Assembly: GCF_001425665.1 (NCBI RefSeq)
Contig: NZ_LMCX01000001.1
Location: 558,001 to 622,000 of the forward strand
From: Yonghaparkia sp. Root332
GTDB lineage: Bacteria; Actinomycetota; Actinomycetes; Actinomycetales; Microbacteriaceae
Direction: 5' to 3'
Length of the DNA stretch: 64,000 nucleotides
Program-made: the position numbers and the translations under genes
Notes under the pieces: model-generated
The model's database searches: none
The model's input: the letters and a program-made list of their open reading frames with translations, nothing else
What the model was told of the DNA's origin: nothing
Shown here: positions 46,604-56,000 of the stretch, piece by piece
Layout of the letters: every line of letters starts with the position of its first letter
How positions within the stretch are numbered: position 1 is the stretch's first letter

Positions 46604-46625
46604 GCGACCGCGGCCTCGCGGTCGC
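46604..46625. terminator. Hairpin between convergent pabA and pknB
   Basis: GCGACCGCG-GCCT-CGCGGTCGC, a perfect 9-bp stem with a four-base loop in the 48-base convergent gap. There is no T-run. Confidence 0.6.
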
Positions 46626-46643
46626 CGCTGCCGGCGTCGCCGC

Positions 46644-48428
46644 TCAGCCGTCGTTCCCGCGACCGTTGCCCGGCCCGCCGGTGCCGTCCGTGCCCGTGGT
46701 GTCGCCCGTCGAGCCACCGGCGACGCCCGAGCACCAGGTGAGGGTGATCTCGGAGTTCTGCGGCTGATCGCCCGGCGCGAGCGACTGGTTCGTGACGAGC
46801 CCGCCGGAGCAGCCGTTGTTCCCCTGCACCCGGATCTGCAGCTGCAGCGGGCTCAGCTGCGCCGTCGCGTCGCCGATCGGCAGGTTGCGCACGTCGGGCA
46901 CGGTGATGAGCCCCGACGAGATGACGATCGCGATGGTGTCGCCCTCGCGGACCTCCGCCCCGACCGCCGGGTCGGTGCGGATCACGATGTCCTTGCGGAT
47001 GTTCGGCGAGTTCTCGGCCGTGATCGTTCCGACGCGCAGGCCCACCGCTTCGATCGCGACCTGCGCGTCGGCGAGCGACAGGCGGTCGATGTTGGGCACC
47101 TGGACGGTGGGCGGCCCGGTGGAGACGTAGACGCGCACCTCCTGCCCGGGCGACACGGTGACGCCCGCCGCCGGCACGGTGCGCAGGATGTCGCCTTCGG
47201 GGACGTCGGCGCTCGCCTCGCGGAACGGGTTGGGGGTGAGGCCGTCGTCGACGAGCCGCTGCGCGCCGTCCTCGTAGGCCTGGCCGGTGACATCCGCCAC
47301 CGTCACCGAGATCGAGGGCGCGAGCTGCGTGCGCTCGAGGTTGAAGGCCCAGAACAGCACCGAGGCGACGACGACGGCGAGGACCGCGATCCCGGCCCAG
47401 ATCCAGGCGACCGGCGGGCGGCTCTGCGTGCGGGTGCGGCGCTCCTCGTCATCGACGCTCAGCTGCCGCATGGCCGCCTCGGTGTCGGCGGTCGCCTGCG
47501 GGTTGACCCCGAAGAGCGTGGCGCTGAAATCGGTGGGGGCGTCGACGCGCTTCGGCGGGACCTGGCCCGCGGCGGCCGCCGCGACATCCGACCGGAAGTC
47601 GGCGGCGGTCTGGAAGCGCTCGAAGCGGTCCTTCGCGAGGGCGTGCAGCACGACGGCGTCGAGCGCGGGCGAGATCGAGGGCACGATCGTGCTCGGCGCG
47701 ACGGGCGCCTCGCTCACGTGCTGGTAGGCGACGGCCACGGGGGAGTCGCCGCGGAACGGCGCGCGCCCGGTCAGCATCTCGAAGAGCACGACGCCCGTGG
47801 AGTACAGGTCGCTGCGGGCGTCGACCGTCTCGCCGCGCGCCTGCTCGGGCGAGAAGTACTGCGCGGTGCCGAGGATGGTGCTCGTCTGGGCGACCGTCGC
47901 CGCGGAGTCGGACACCGCGCGCGCGATGCCGAAGTCCATGACCTTCACCTGGCCGGAGTTCGTGATCATTATGTTGCCCGGCTTGATGTCGCGATGCACG
48001 ACGCCGGCGCGGTGCGAGTACTCGAGCGCGGTGAGCACGCCCTCGATGATGCGCGTCGCCTCGGCGGGGTCGACGGGACCGTCGGCGATGACGTCCTTCA
48101 GCAGCCGGCCCTCGACGTGCTCCATGACGATGAAGGGCGAGATCGTCTCGCCGCCGCCCGGCTCGGTCACCGACTCCTCGCCGGCGTCGAAGACGCGGAC
48201 GATCGTGGGATGCGCCATGCGCGCGGCGGCCTGGGCCTCCTGGCGGAAGCGGGTGCGGAAGACGGGGTCGCTCGCGAGGGAGGACTTCAGGAGCTTGACG
48301 GCGACGCGACGGCCGAGCCGGGCATCCGTCGCGATGTGGACGTCGGACATGCCGCCGCGACCGATGAGGGAGCCCAGCTGGTAGCGGCCCGCGAGCAGGC
48401 GCGCGCTCTGAGCCGTTCCGTCGATCAT
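46644..48428 (-). CDS. pknB: PASTA-domain Ser/Thr protein kinase PknB
   Basis: A 594-residue transmembrane kinase. The kinase domain has GRGGMSDV, the ATP lysine in VAVKLLK (about 45), HRDIKPGN and DFGIAR. A juxtamembrane segment leads to a TM helix at about 344-367 and three extracellular PASTA repeats (about 373-440, 441-507, 508-572), then a Gly/Thr-rich tail. PASTA domains sense muropeptides or lipid II and control cell-wall growth. AAGGA precedes ATG 48428. Last gene of the fhaA to pknB operon. Confidence 0.95.
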   Translation of the reverse strand: MIDGTAQSARLLAGRYQLGSLIGRGGMSDVHIATDARLGRRVAVKLLKSSLASDPVFRTRFRQEAQAAARMAHPTIVRVFDAGEESVTEPGGGETISPFIVMEHVEGRLLKDVIADGPVDPAEATRIIEGVLTALEYSHRAGVVHRDIKPGNIMITNSGQVKVMDFGIARAVSDSAATVAQTSTILGTAQYFSPEQARGETVDARSDLYSTGVVLFEMLTGRAPFRGDSPVAVAYQHVSEAPVAPSTIVPSISPALDAVVLHALAKDRFERFQTAADFRSDVAAAAAGQVPPKRVDAPTDFSATLFGVNPQATADTEAAMRQLSVDDEERRTRTQSRPPVAWIWAGIAVLAVVVASVLFWAFNLERTQLAPSISVTVADVTGQAYEDGAQRLVDDGLTPNPFREASADVPEGDILRTVPAAGVTVSPGQEVRVYVSTGPPTVQVPNIDRLSLADAQVAIEAVGLRVGTITAENSPNIRKDIVIRTDPAVGAEVREGDTIAIVISSGLITVPDVRNLPIGDATAQLSPLQLQIRVQGNNGCSGGLVTNQSLAPGDQPQNSEITLTWCSGVAGGSTGDTTGTDGTGGPGNGRGNDG

Positions 48429-48510
48429 GCTGTGGGAGTCCTTGCTGTCACCTGGTGCGGTCGGGCCCCAGTGTACGGGGCGTACCCGCGAGCGCCGCGA
48501 AGGCGGAGGG

Positions 48511-50229
48511 TCAGCCCTCGGCGGGCGGCGGCTCGACCGGCGGCGCCGCCGCCGGCTCGATCGGCACGGCGAGCTCGGCGGAGCGCTCCGACTGCAGATC
48601 GCCGCACAGGGCCGTGTAGGTCACGCGCAGCTGCCCGCTGTCGGCGAGCGTCACGACGAGCGACGTCGCCTCCGCGGGGAGCGGGTTCGCCTGCGCGGGC
48701 GAGCCGCCGACGATCGTGAAGTTGTACCCGGTGAGCGAGTAGCCGGCGGGGCAGCCGGTGTAGCTCGGCCAGCTCAGCGTGACGTCCTCTCCGCCGGGGT
48801 ACGGCCCCGAGCCCGGGTCGATCGCGAGGCTCGACGGGGCCGGCGGCGTCGGGATGTCGGTGTAGAAGTACACGGTGATGAGCGTGCCGGGCTGCACCTC
48901 GCCGCGCGGGTTCACGCGGTACGACAGCCCGACCTGGTCGCCGCTCGGGGCGATGTTGCCGTCGACCGCATCGAGGCGCAGGCCGAGCTGGGCGATCTTG
49001 TCCTCGACGGCGGCGCGGGTGAGGCCGACCCACTCCTCCTCGGTGATGATGACCGCTTGCGGGGTTGGCGTCGCGGAGGGCGATGTGCTCGGCGTCGTGA
49101 CGGTCGGCGTCGGCGAGGGGGTCCCTGCCGGGTCCTCGTCGTTAGGCGCGACGAAGATCGCGATGAGCGCGCCGACGATGAGCACGAGCAGCAGGCCGAT
49201 GAGGGCGATGAGCGGCCACGTCCAGGGGGAGCGCCGGGTCTCGGTCGTCGTCGTCTCGGTGGTGGCGGATGCGCCCGCGGCTCCCGCGGTCGAGGGCATC
49301 ACGCGCGTGGCGCCGTCCGCCGCCGACGGCATGACCCGCGTCGCGGCGGTCGCGGCGGCGGCCGCGGCCACTCCGCCGATGCCGGCGACGATCGCCGTGG
49401 CGCCCGCGACGTCGCCGCGGCGCAGCGCCTGGGCGGCGCGGGCGAAGTGCTGGGCGGAGGCGGGGCGCTGATCGGGCTTCTTCGCGATCGCGGAGAACAC
49501 GAGGTTGCGCACGGGCTCCGGCACCGTGACGGGAAGCTCGGGCGGCTGGTCGTTGATGTGCGACATCGCGATCGCCACCTGCGACTCGCCCGTGAAGGGG
49601 CGGCGGCCGGCGAGGGCCTCGTAGGCGACGATGCCGAGCGAGTAGACGTCGGTCGACGGCGATGCGGGATGCCCGCTCGCCTGCTCGGGCGACAGGTACT
49701 GCACCGTGCCCATGACCTGGCCGGTCGCGGTGAGCGGCACCTGGTCGGCGATGCGCGCGATGCCGAAGTCGGTGATCTTGACGCGGCCGTCGGGCGTGAT
49801 GAGCAGGTTGCCGGGCTTGATGTCGCGGTGCACGAGGCCGGCCTGGTGGGCGGCGTGCAGGGCGGATGCGGTCTGCGCGACGATGTCGAGCACCTGGTCG
49901 GTGGAGAGCACGCGCTCGCGCTCGAGCACGGTCGACAGGGCCTCGCCGGGGACGAGCTCCATGACGAGGAAGGCGCTGCCCTCCTCCTCGCCGTAGTCGT
50001 AGACGTTGGCGATGCCCTCGTGGTTGACGAGCGCTGCGTGGCGGGCCTCGGCGCGGAAGCGCTCGAGGAAGCCCGGGTCGCCGAGGTACTCGTCCTTGAG
50101 GATCTTGATCGCGACGGTGCGCCCGATGACGAGATCGGTCGCCTGCCACACCTCGCCCATGCCGCCGATCGCGATCCGGGAGAGCAGCTGATACCGCCCA
50201 CCGAAGGTGAGCCCGCTCGTGGGTCTCAT
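48511..50229 (-). CDS. pknA: Ser/Thr protein kinase PknA with extended extracellular region
   Basis: A 572-residue kinase. The kinase domain covers about 13-270 (GGMGEVWQATD, Lys42, HRDIKPGN, DFGIAR), followed by an Ala/Thr-rich linker and a TM helix at about 336-356. Outside lie a PASTA-like repeat (about 395-455) and an FN3- or Ig-like beta domain (about 460-555, with paired Cys). Mycobacterial PknA lacks such an ectodomain, so the sensing part is unusual. Its start overlaps the pbpA stop. Confidence 0.92.
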   Translation of the reverse strand: MRPTSGLTFGGRYQLLSRIAIGGMGEVWQATDLVIGRTVAIKILKDEYLGDPGFLERFRAEARHAALVNHEGIANVYDYGEEEGSAFLVMELVPGEALSTVLERERVLSTDQVLDIVAQTASALHAAHQAGLVHRDIKPGNLLITPDGRVKITDFGIARIADQVPLTATGQVMGTVQYLSPEQASGHPASPSTDVYSLGIVAYEALAGRRPFTGESQVAIAMSHINDQPPELPVTVPEPVRNLVFSAIAKKPDQRPASAQHFARAAQALRRGDVAGATAIVAGIGGVAAAAAATAATRVMPSAADGATRVMPSTAGAAGASATTETTTTETRRSPWTWPLIALIGLLLVLIVGALIAIFVAPNDEDPAGTPSPTPTVTTPSTSPSATPTPQAVIITEEEWVGLTRAAVEDKIAQLGLRLDAVDGNIAPSGDQVGLSYRVNPRGEVQPGTLITVYFYTDIPTPPAPSSLAIDPGSGPYPGGEDVTLSWPSYTGCPAGYSLTGYNFTIVGGSPAQANPLPAEATSLVVTLADSGQLRVTYTALCGDLQSERSAELAVPIEPAAAPPVEPPPAEG

Positions 50230-51680
50230 CTGTTCAGCACCGCCTCAAGTACCTGTTTCGCGATCGGAGCCGCGACGCGGTTTCCGAAGGCGGTCTGGCC
50301 GAAGCCGCCGCCATCCTCGACCACGACCGCGATGGCCACCTGCGGGTCGTCCGCCGGGGCGAACCCGGTGAACCACAGGGTGTAGGGAGCCTCGCCGCCG
50401 TTCTCGGCGGTGCCCGTCTTGCCCGCGACCGCGACTCCTTCAATTGTCGCATTGCTCGCGGCGCCGTTCGCGACGCCGTCGACCATGAGCTGCGTCATGA
50501 TCGAGGCCGTCTCGCGGCTGATGGGCTGGCTGAGCAGCACGGGCTCGTCCTCCTGGACGATCGAGAGGTCGGGCGCGATCACACGCTCGACGAGCGTGGG
50601 CTGCATGAGGTTGCCGCCGTTGGCGATCGCGGCGCTGATCATCGCGATCTGCAGCGGCGTCACGCGCACGTCGTACTGGCCGAAGCTCGAGAGCATGAGC
50701 TGCGCGTCGTCGAGGCCGCTCGGGAACGTGCTCGCCGTCGCCCGCATCGGGATCTCGACGCGCGTGCCGAAGCCGAAGGCCTGCGCGTACTCCGAGATCG
50801 TGTCCTCGCCGAGAGCGAGACCGAGCTGCGCGAAGGGGATGTTGCAGCTCAGGCGCAGCGCCGTGGCGATCGTCACGGTGTCGCCGCCGCCGCATGCGCC
50901 GCCCTCGGAGTTGGAGATGACGCTCGACGAGTTCGGCAGCTCGAGGGTCGGCGGGTTCGGGAACTCCGACTCCGGCTCGAACTCGCCGCTGTCGATCGCC
51001 GCGGACGCCATGAGCACCTTGAAGACGGAGCCCGGGAAGTAGAGGTCTCCGGCGATGGCGCGGTTGACGAGCGGGTCGTCGGGGTTGTTGATGAGTTCCT
51101 CGTACGCCGCGAGCACGGCCTGCGTGTCGTGCGCCGCCAGGCGGTTGGGGTCGTAGGAGGGCTTGGAGACCATGGCGAGGATGCGCCCGGTCGACGGCTC
51201 GATGGCGACCACCGACCCCTGCTGGTCGCCCAGGGCATCCCACGCCGCCTGCTGCACGACGGGGTCGACGGTGAGCTCGACCGCCGCGCCGCGCGGGCTC
51301 TGACCCGTGACGAGCGCACCGAGCTGGTCGAGGAACTGCTCGTTCGCGGTTCCGGAGAGGAAGTCGTTGAGCTCGCCCTCGATGCCCGTCGTGCCCTGAT
51401 TGAGCGTGAAGTATCCGGTGATCGCGGCGTACAGCTCGGGCTGCGTGTAGGTGCGCAGGAACTCGTACTGGGTGTCGACCGGCACCGACTCGGCGATGGG
51501 GGTGCCGTCGACGAGGATGGGGCCGCGCTCGGCCGAGTAGCTCTCGTACAGGGTGCGGGAGTTGCGGCCGTCGGCGCGCAGCTCGTCGACGGCGAAGACC
51601 TGGATGACGCTCGTCGAGACGAACAGGGCCAGGAACATCGTCAGTGCGACGATGCTGACGCGGCGGAGCTCCTTGTTCAT
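50226..51680 (-). CDS. pbpA: Class B penicillin-binding protein (PbpA)
   Basis: A 484-residue D,D-transpeptidase. TM anchor at 9-30, pedestal domain, then the penicillin-binding domain with S218-x-x-K221 (GSVFK), S278CN280 and K421TG. It crosslinks septal or lateral peptidoglycan, working with the neighbouring SEDS protein and under PknB control. ATG 51680 overlaps the stop of the SEDS gene. The long upstream extension of this frame is antisense to the SEDS gene and is not used. Confidence 0.94.
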   Translation of the reverse strand: MNKELRRVSIVALTMFLALFVSTSVIQVFAVDELRADGRNSRTLYESYSAERGPILVDGTPIAESVPVDTQYEFLRTYTQPELYAAITGYFTLNQGTTGIEGELNDFLSGTANEQFLDQLGALVTGQSPRGAAVELTVDPVVQQAAWDALGDQQGSVVAIEPSTGRILAMVSKPSYDPNRLAAHDTQAVLAAYEELINNPDDPLVNRAIAGDLYFPGSVFKVLMASAAIDSGEFEPESEFPNPPTLELPNSSSVISNSEGGACGGGDTVTIATALRLSCNIPFAQLGLALGEDTISEYAQAFGFGTRVEIPMRATASTFPSGLDDAQLMLSSFGQYDVRVTPLQIAMISAAIANGGNLMQPTLVERVIAPDLSIVQEDEPVLLSQPISRETASIMTQLMVDGVANGAASNATIEGVAVAGKTGTAENGGEAPYTLWFTGFAPADDPQVAIAVVVEDGGGFGQTAFGNRVAAPIAKQVLEAVLNR

Positions 51681-53062
51681 TCGTCCACCACCAGTCGTGG
51701 CTGGTGCCGCACCTCGTCGGAGAGGCGCAGCAGGAGGGCGGCGATGATCCAGTTGGCGACGAGCGAGGAGCCGCCCGCGGCGAGGAACGGCGTCGTGAGG
51801 CCCGTGAGCGGGATCACCCGGGTGACGCCGCCGACGACGACGAAGACCTGCAGCACGATGACGAACGAGAGGCCGACGGCGAGGAGGCGACCGAAGTCGT
51901 CGGTGCCGTTGAAGCCGATGCGGAAGCCCCGGGCGACGAACAGCAGGTACAGGCCGAGGATGGCGAAGAGACCGACGAGGCCCAGCTCCTCGCCGAGGCT
52001 CGCGATGATGTAGTCGCTCTCGGCGAGCGGGGTGATCGTGGGGTCTCCCTGGCCGAGGCCGCGGCCGACGAGCCCGCCGTGCGCCATGCCGAACAGACCC
52101 TGCACGAGCTGGTAGCTGCCGCCCTGCGCGTCGTACACCGCGGGGTTGAACGAGTCGAGCCACGCGGCGAAGCGGCCCTCGACGTAGGTGAGGGTGCGGC
52201 TCGCGATGGCGGCGCCGCCGAGGAACAGGCCGAGACCGATGAGCACCCAGCTGAGCCGGCCGGTCGAGACGTAGATCATGACGACGAAGAGGCCGAAGTA
52301 GAGCAGCGAGGTGCCGAGGTCGCGCTGGAAGATCAGCACGCCCATCGCGGCCACCCAGATGATGAGGATGGGCCCGAGGTCGCGCGCGCGCGGCAGCTGC
52401 AGGCCGAGAATGCGCCGCCCGACCAGCGAGAGCGAGTCGCGCGCGGTGACGAGGTACCCGGCGAAGAACACCGCGAGCGCGATCTTCGCGATCTCGCCGG
52501 GCTGGAACGTGAAGCCCGCGATCTGGATCCAGAGGCGCGCGCCGTTGAGCGTGAGACCGATGCCGGGGAGCATCGGCAGCAGGAGCAGGACGATGCCGAC
52601 GAACATCGCCACGTAGCGGTAGCGGGCGAGGACGCGGTGGTTGCGGATGGCGATGATGACGCCGAGGGCGATGACCATCGCGAGGCCCGTCCACACCATC
52701 TGCCGGACGCCCTGACCCTCCCACCCGCTGAGGCCGCGGGCGAGGTCGATGCGGTAGATCATGGCGATGCCGATGCCGTTGAGCGTCGTGGCGATGGGGA
52801 GGATGAACGGGTCGGCGTCGCGCGCCACGACGCGCATGGCCACGTGCATGCCGAGAGCGAGCATCCCGAGCGCAGCCGCCTGGAGGAGGAAGCCGGGGTC
52901 GATCTCGCCGTTCACGCCGAGCTGCACGAGCACGAAGGCGGTGCCGCTGATGCCGATCGCGACGAGCAGCAGGAACAGCTCGAGGTTGCGCAGCTTCGAC
53001 GGCTGCCGAACGGTGATCGCGATCGACTTCGTGAAGGTGGGGAGGCTGTCAGTCGGCGGCAC
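51677..53062 (-). CDS. rodA: SEDS peptidoglycan glycosyltransferase (RodA/FtsW family)
   Basis: A 461-residue protein with ten or more membrane helices. SEDS signatures include GEIAKIALAVFFAGYL, IFQRDLGTSLLYFG and the C-terminal GVTRVIPLTGLTTPFLAAGGSS. It polymerises lipid II together with the class B PBP encoded next to it. Start GTG 53062 overlaps the phosphatase gene by 14 bases. Whether it serves elongation or division cannot be told from sequence; the position equals Rv0017c rodA. Confidence 0.93.
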   Translation of the reverse strand: MPPTDSLPTFTKSIAITVRQPSKLRNLELFLLLVAIGISGTAFVLVQLGVNGEIDPGFLLQAAALGMLALGMHVAMRVVARDADPFILPIATTLNGIGIAMIYRIDLARGLSGWEGQGVRQMVWTGLAMVIALGVIIAIRNHRVLARYRYVAMFVGIVLLLLPMLPGIGLTLNGARLWIQIAGFTFQPGEIAKIALAVFFAGYLVTARDSLSLVGRRILGLQLPRARDLGPILIIWVAAMGVLIFQRDLGTSLLYFGLFVVMIYVSTGRLSWVLIGLGLFLGGAAIASRTLTYVEGRFAAWLDSFNPAVYDAQGGSYQLVQGLFGMAHGGLVGRGLGQGDPTITPLAESDYIIASLGEELGLVGLFAILGLYLLFVARGFRIGFNGTDDFGRLLAVGLSFVIVLQVFVVVGGVTRVIPLTGLTTPFLAAGGSSLVANWIIAALLLRLSDEVRHQPRLVVDE

Positions 53063-54284
53063 GCTCGAGCCTCTCGATGATCGACAGCGCGTCCTGGAGG
53101 TCGTCGGCGTTGATGGTCGCCTCGACGGTCTGCCGGCTGAACGGCGGGAGGTCGTCGAGCGCGATGTCGGTCTCGCGGTAGACGCTCGACAGCGGGATGG
53201 GCCCGATGCCCTGCTGGACGCCCTGGAAGATCGCGACGTTGCCGTCGACGACGCCGACGAAGTAGCGCGACTGCGTGTAGCGGTAGCCCGCGACCGCAGC
53301 GGTGACGATGAGCGCGACGATGAGGAGGATGCCGACCGACCAGGTGATGCGGCGGCGGATGCGACGGCGACGGTCCTCCGCGATGAGCTCGCGCAGGAAC
53401 TCCTCGCTCTCCGGCTCGAAGTGCTCGTCCTCGGCGACGCTCGTCATGAGCGGGTGCAGCAGCAGGGCCGGCAGGCGCACGCCGCGGCGCGAGGTGTCGA
53501 CCTCGAAGGTCAGGGGCGCGCCGGCCGAGCCGACCATGACGGGCTGGCTCGTCGCGCTCGAGGGGCCGTCGTCGACGCCGACGAGGACGACGGTGACGTT
53601 ATCGGGGGCGCCGTGATCGAGGCTCTCGTCGATGAGCGCCTGGCCGGCGAGGGCGGCGTCGGGCTGCTCGGCGAGGATCTCGGCGACCTTCTCCTCGGTG
53701 ACGTACCCGCTGAGTCCGTCGGAGCAGAGGAGCCAGCGGTCGCCGGGGAGGGTGTCGAGCACCATCGTGTCGATCTCGGGGTTGAGGTCGACGTCGCCGA
53801 GCACGCGCATGAGCACCGAGCGCCGGGGGTGCACGGCGGCCTCCTCGGGCGTGATGCGGCCGCTGTCGACGAGGCGCTGCACGAAGGTGTGGTCCTTGGT
53901 GATCTGCTCGAGCGAGTCCTCGCGGAAGCGGTAGATGCGCGAGTCGCCGATGTGAGCGATGACGACCTTGTCGCCGACGCGGATGAGCCCGCTGACGGTC
54001 GTGCCCATGCCAGTGAGCTCGGGGTGCTCGAAGACGGTCTCGGCGAGCTCCTGGTTGGCCTCCAGCAGCGCCTGGCTGAGCACCTGCTCGGCCTCCTCGA
54101 CCGAGTCGTACGCCCGATCGGTGTGCGCGATCGCCTGGATGGCGAGCGCCGAGGCGACGTCACCGCCCGCGTGGCCGCCCATCCCGTCGGCGACGACGAA
54201 GAGGTGCTCGCCGGCGTAGCCCGAGTCCTGGTTGTTGGCTCGGATCTTTCCGACGTGCGAGAGGGCGACTGTGCGGCTCGTCAT
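53049..54284 (-). CDS. pstP: PP2C-type Ser/Thr phosphatase PstP
   Basis: A 411-residue phosphatase that reverses PknA/PknB phosphorylation. The PP2C domain (about 1-240) has RANNQDS, VADGMGGHAGGD, IGDSRIY, LCSDGLSGYV and GAPDNVTVVLV metal-binding motifs. A TM helix lies at about 314-336, followed by a roughly 70-residue extracytoplasmic tail. ATG 54284 is four bases after the fhaB stop. Confidence 0.95.
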   Translation of the reverse strand: MTSRTVALSHVGKIRANNQDSGYAGEHLFVVADGMGGHAGGDVASALAIQAIAHTDRAYDSVEEAEQVLSQALLEANQELAETVFEHPELTGMGTTVSGLIRVGDKVVIAHIGDSRIYRFREDSLEQITKDHTFVQRLVDSGRITPEEAAVHPRRSVLMRVLGDVDLNPEIDTMVLDTLPGDRWLLCSDGLSGYVTEEKVAEILAEQPDAALAGQALIDESLDHGAPDNVTVVLVGVDDGPSSATSQPVMVGSAGAPLTFEVDTSRRGVRLPALLLHPLMTSVAEDEHFEPESEEFLRELIAEDRRRRIRRRITWSVGILLIVALIVTAAVAGYRYTQSRYFVGVVDGNVAIFQGVQQGIGPIPLSSVYRETDIALDDLPPFSRQTVEATINADDLQDALSIIERLERAAD

Positions 54285-54288
54285 CGAC

Positions 54289-54852
54289 CTACCGTCGCAG
54301 CTCGAACGTCGTCGTCCCGATGCTGACCGGGGTGTTCAGGGGCACGGGGGTCGGAATGCTGACGCGCTTGCCGTTCAGGAAGGTGCCGTTGGTGGAGTCG
54401 AGGTCCTGGATCATCCACTGGTCGCTCCAGAGCATGAGGCGCGCGTGGTGGGTGGAGGTGTAGTCGTCGCGGATGACGAGGCCGGAGTCGGCGGAGCGTC
54501 CGATCGTGAGCTGGTCCTCGCCGAGCTCGAGCTCCATGCCCTCCTTCGCGCCGGAGGTGATGACGAGGCGGCGGGCGACGGGCTCGTCGGCGACCTGCTG
54601 CGCGGTGGGCGCCGGGGCCGCGGCGGCGGGGGGCGCGATCGCCTCGGTGCGGGCGGTCGCGCTTCCGGCGGCAGCGGGGGCCGGTGCGGGGGCGGGCGGG
54701 GCGGATGCTGCGCTCGCGCCGTTCTGCGCGGGCAGTCGGCGCACCTTCTGCCCGAAGAGGTCGCTGCGCAGGGCGTAGACGATGGCGAAGACGAACGCCC
54801 ACAGCAGGATGAGGAAACCGATGCGGAGGATGAGGAGGGTGAGTTCGCTCAA
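54289..54852 (-). CDS. fhaB: FHA-domain protein FhaB
   Basis: A 187-residue protein with an N-terminal TM helix (6-28), an Ala/Pro linker and a C-terminal FHA domain (about 95-187) with TIGRSADSGLVI and STHHARL, DLDSTNGTFLNG. It binds phosphothreonine in the PknA/PknB network. The start is TTG 54852 (rare but typical here), after GAGGAGG. The start overlaps the fhaA stop. Confidence 0.93.
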   Translation of the reverse strand: MSELTLLILRIGFLILLWAFVFAIVYALRSDLFGQKVRRLPAQNGASAASAPPAPAPAPAAAGSATARTEAIAPPAAAAPAPTAQQVADEPVARRLVITSGAKEGMELELGEDQLTIGRSADSGLVIRDDYTSTHHARLMLWSDQWMIQDLDSTNGTFLNGKRVSIPTPVPLNTPVSIGTTTFELRR

Positions 54853-55553
54853 CGTGGTCCTCCTCGGGTGCTTCCGCCTCTCGGCGGCTCGGACTGGGCG
54901 AGCACCCGGAAGAGGATGCGGGTGCGCCCGATCTGGATCACGCTATCGGGAGGCAGGGCCGCCTGGGTGAACGGCTCCCCATTGAGGAGCGACCCGTTGG
55001 TGGAGCCGAGGTCGTTGACCTGGCCGCGCGTGCCGTCCCAGAGGATCTCGATGTGCTTGCGGCTCGTGCCGGAGTCGTCGAGCGTGATGTCGGCCTCGGA
55101 GCCGCGGCCGACGATCGTGCGCGAGGTCATGAGCGGGTATCGCTTGCCGTCGATGTCGAGGACGGGGTTCCAGACCACCGCGCCCTTGATGGTGTGCGAG
55201 TCGACCTGGATGACGCCCTCGGAGAGGCTGTCGTCGGCCTGCAGGGTGATCCGGATGCCGCCGGGGAAGGTGTAGCGCTGCGCGGTCGCGTGCTTCTGCA
55301 CGAGCTGGGTGAGCTCGTCGGTGAGCGATTCGCCGAGCGAATCCATGCGCTGCTTGTCGGCGGGGGAGAGCCGGACGGTGAGGTCGTTGGGGGCGAGGAT
55401 GCGGTCGCGGGAGACGACGGCGGCCTTCGTGTCGAGCTCGCGTCGGAGCGCGGCGGAGATCTCGAGCGGCTGCACGCCGCTCTTGAAGGTCTTGGCGAAC
55501 GCACCGCCGACGGCGCGCTCGAGACCGCGCTCGAAGCTGTCGAGAAGCCCCAC
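54849..55553 (-). CDS. fhaA: DUF3662/FHA-domain protein FhaA
   Basis: A 234-residue protein with the DUF3662 domain at 1-110 (GLLDSFERGLERAVGGAF) and a C-terminal FHA domain (about 145-225) with IVGRGSEADITL, SRKHIEI and DLGSTNGSLLNG. FhaA binds phosphorylated MurJ and other cell-wall proteins in mycobacteria. I use GTG 55553, preceded by GGAAGGA; the frame extends upstream without homology. It is the first gene of the seven-gene signalling operon, divergent from tRNA-Leu. Confidence 0.94.
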   Translation of the reverse strand: MGLLDSFERGLERAVGGAFAKTFKSGVQPLEISAALRRELDTKAAVVSRDRILAPNDLTVRLSPADKQRMDSLGESLTDELTQLVQKHATAQRYTFPGGIRITLQADDSLSEGVIQVDSHTIKGAVVWNPVLDIDGKRYPLMTSRTIVGRGSEADITLDDSGTSRKHIEILWDGTRGQVNDLGSTNGSLLNGEPFTQAALPPDSVIQIGRTRILFRVLAQSEPPRGGSTRGGPR

Positions 55554-55684
55554 GGCAAGCGTCCTTCCCTGGCAGTTGACCCTCTGAGGATAGTGGGGTG
55601 CTCTGAACGGCGCCCCCACCGCGCCTTTTCGCCGGCACGCGCTGTGATAATCTCGCTGGGCTGGCGGGGTTCCGACCCCGACTC

Positions 55685-55768
55685 GCGCGAGTGGCGGAAT
55701 TGGCAGACGCGCTGGCTTCAGGTGCCAGTGCCCTTACGGGCGTGGGGGTTCAAGTCCCCCCTCGCGCA
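55685..55768 (+). tRNA. leuT: tRNA-Leu (CAG)
   Basis: An 84-base class II tRNA: acceptor GCGCGAG/CTCGCGC, anticodon stem CTGGC/GCCAG with loop TTCAGGT giving CAG, a long variable arm (TGCCCTTACGGGCG), and T-arm GGGGGTTCAAGTCCCCC. CCA is not encoded. A tRNA-Leu in front of fhaA is conserved in actinobacteria. The repeat-bracketed island begins at its 3' end. Confidence 0.97.
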
Positions 55769-55852
55769 CGCGGCCCTCTCTTCTCGAGAGGTTCGGTGCG
55801 CGGATGAACGGCCTCGGTCTTCGGATCGGGGCCGTTTCGCGTTTCCGGGGTC
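55767..55852 (+). repeat. Left 86-bp direct repeat
   Basis: Matches 58945-59030 at 84 of 86 positions, with no gaps. It begins at the last two bases of tRNA-Leu and contains the tRNA terminator. Weaker similarity continues another 100 bases in both copies (to GGCACTACCGATGTAGAGGA and its counterpart), so the duplicated unit was once longer. Confidence 0.93.
55807..55837 (+). terminator. tRNA-Leu terminator (left repeat copy)
   Basis: AACGGCCTCG and CGGGGCCGTT form a 10-bp stem (one G-T pair) with a ten-base loop, then TCGCGTTT. It sits inside the left direct repeat. Confidence 0.7.
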
Positions 55853-56000
55853 AGTGGGGCGGGGCCGACGGGGCGGCCGCAGCCGGCTGAGCGTGGACGG
55901 CTTCGCCTCGCGGGCACTACCGATGTAGAGGAGTGTCGTAACACGCTTCACTTTCCGGTCGCCTTCGCGAAGTCCGCCCGGTGGTCCCGCAGCGGGTGCC

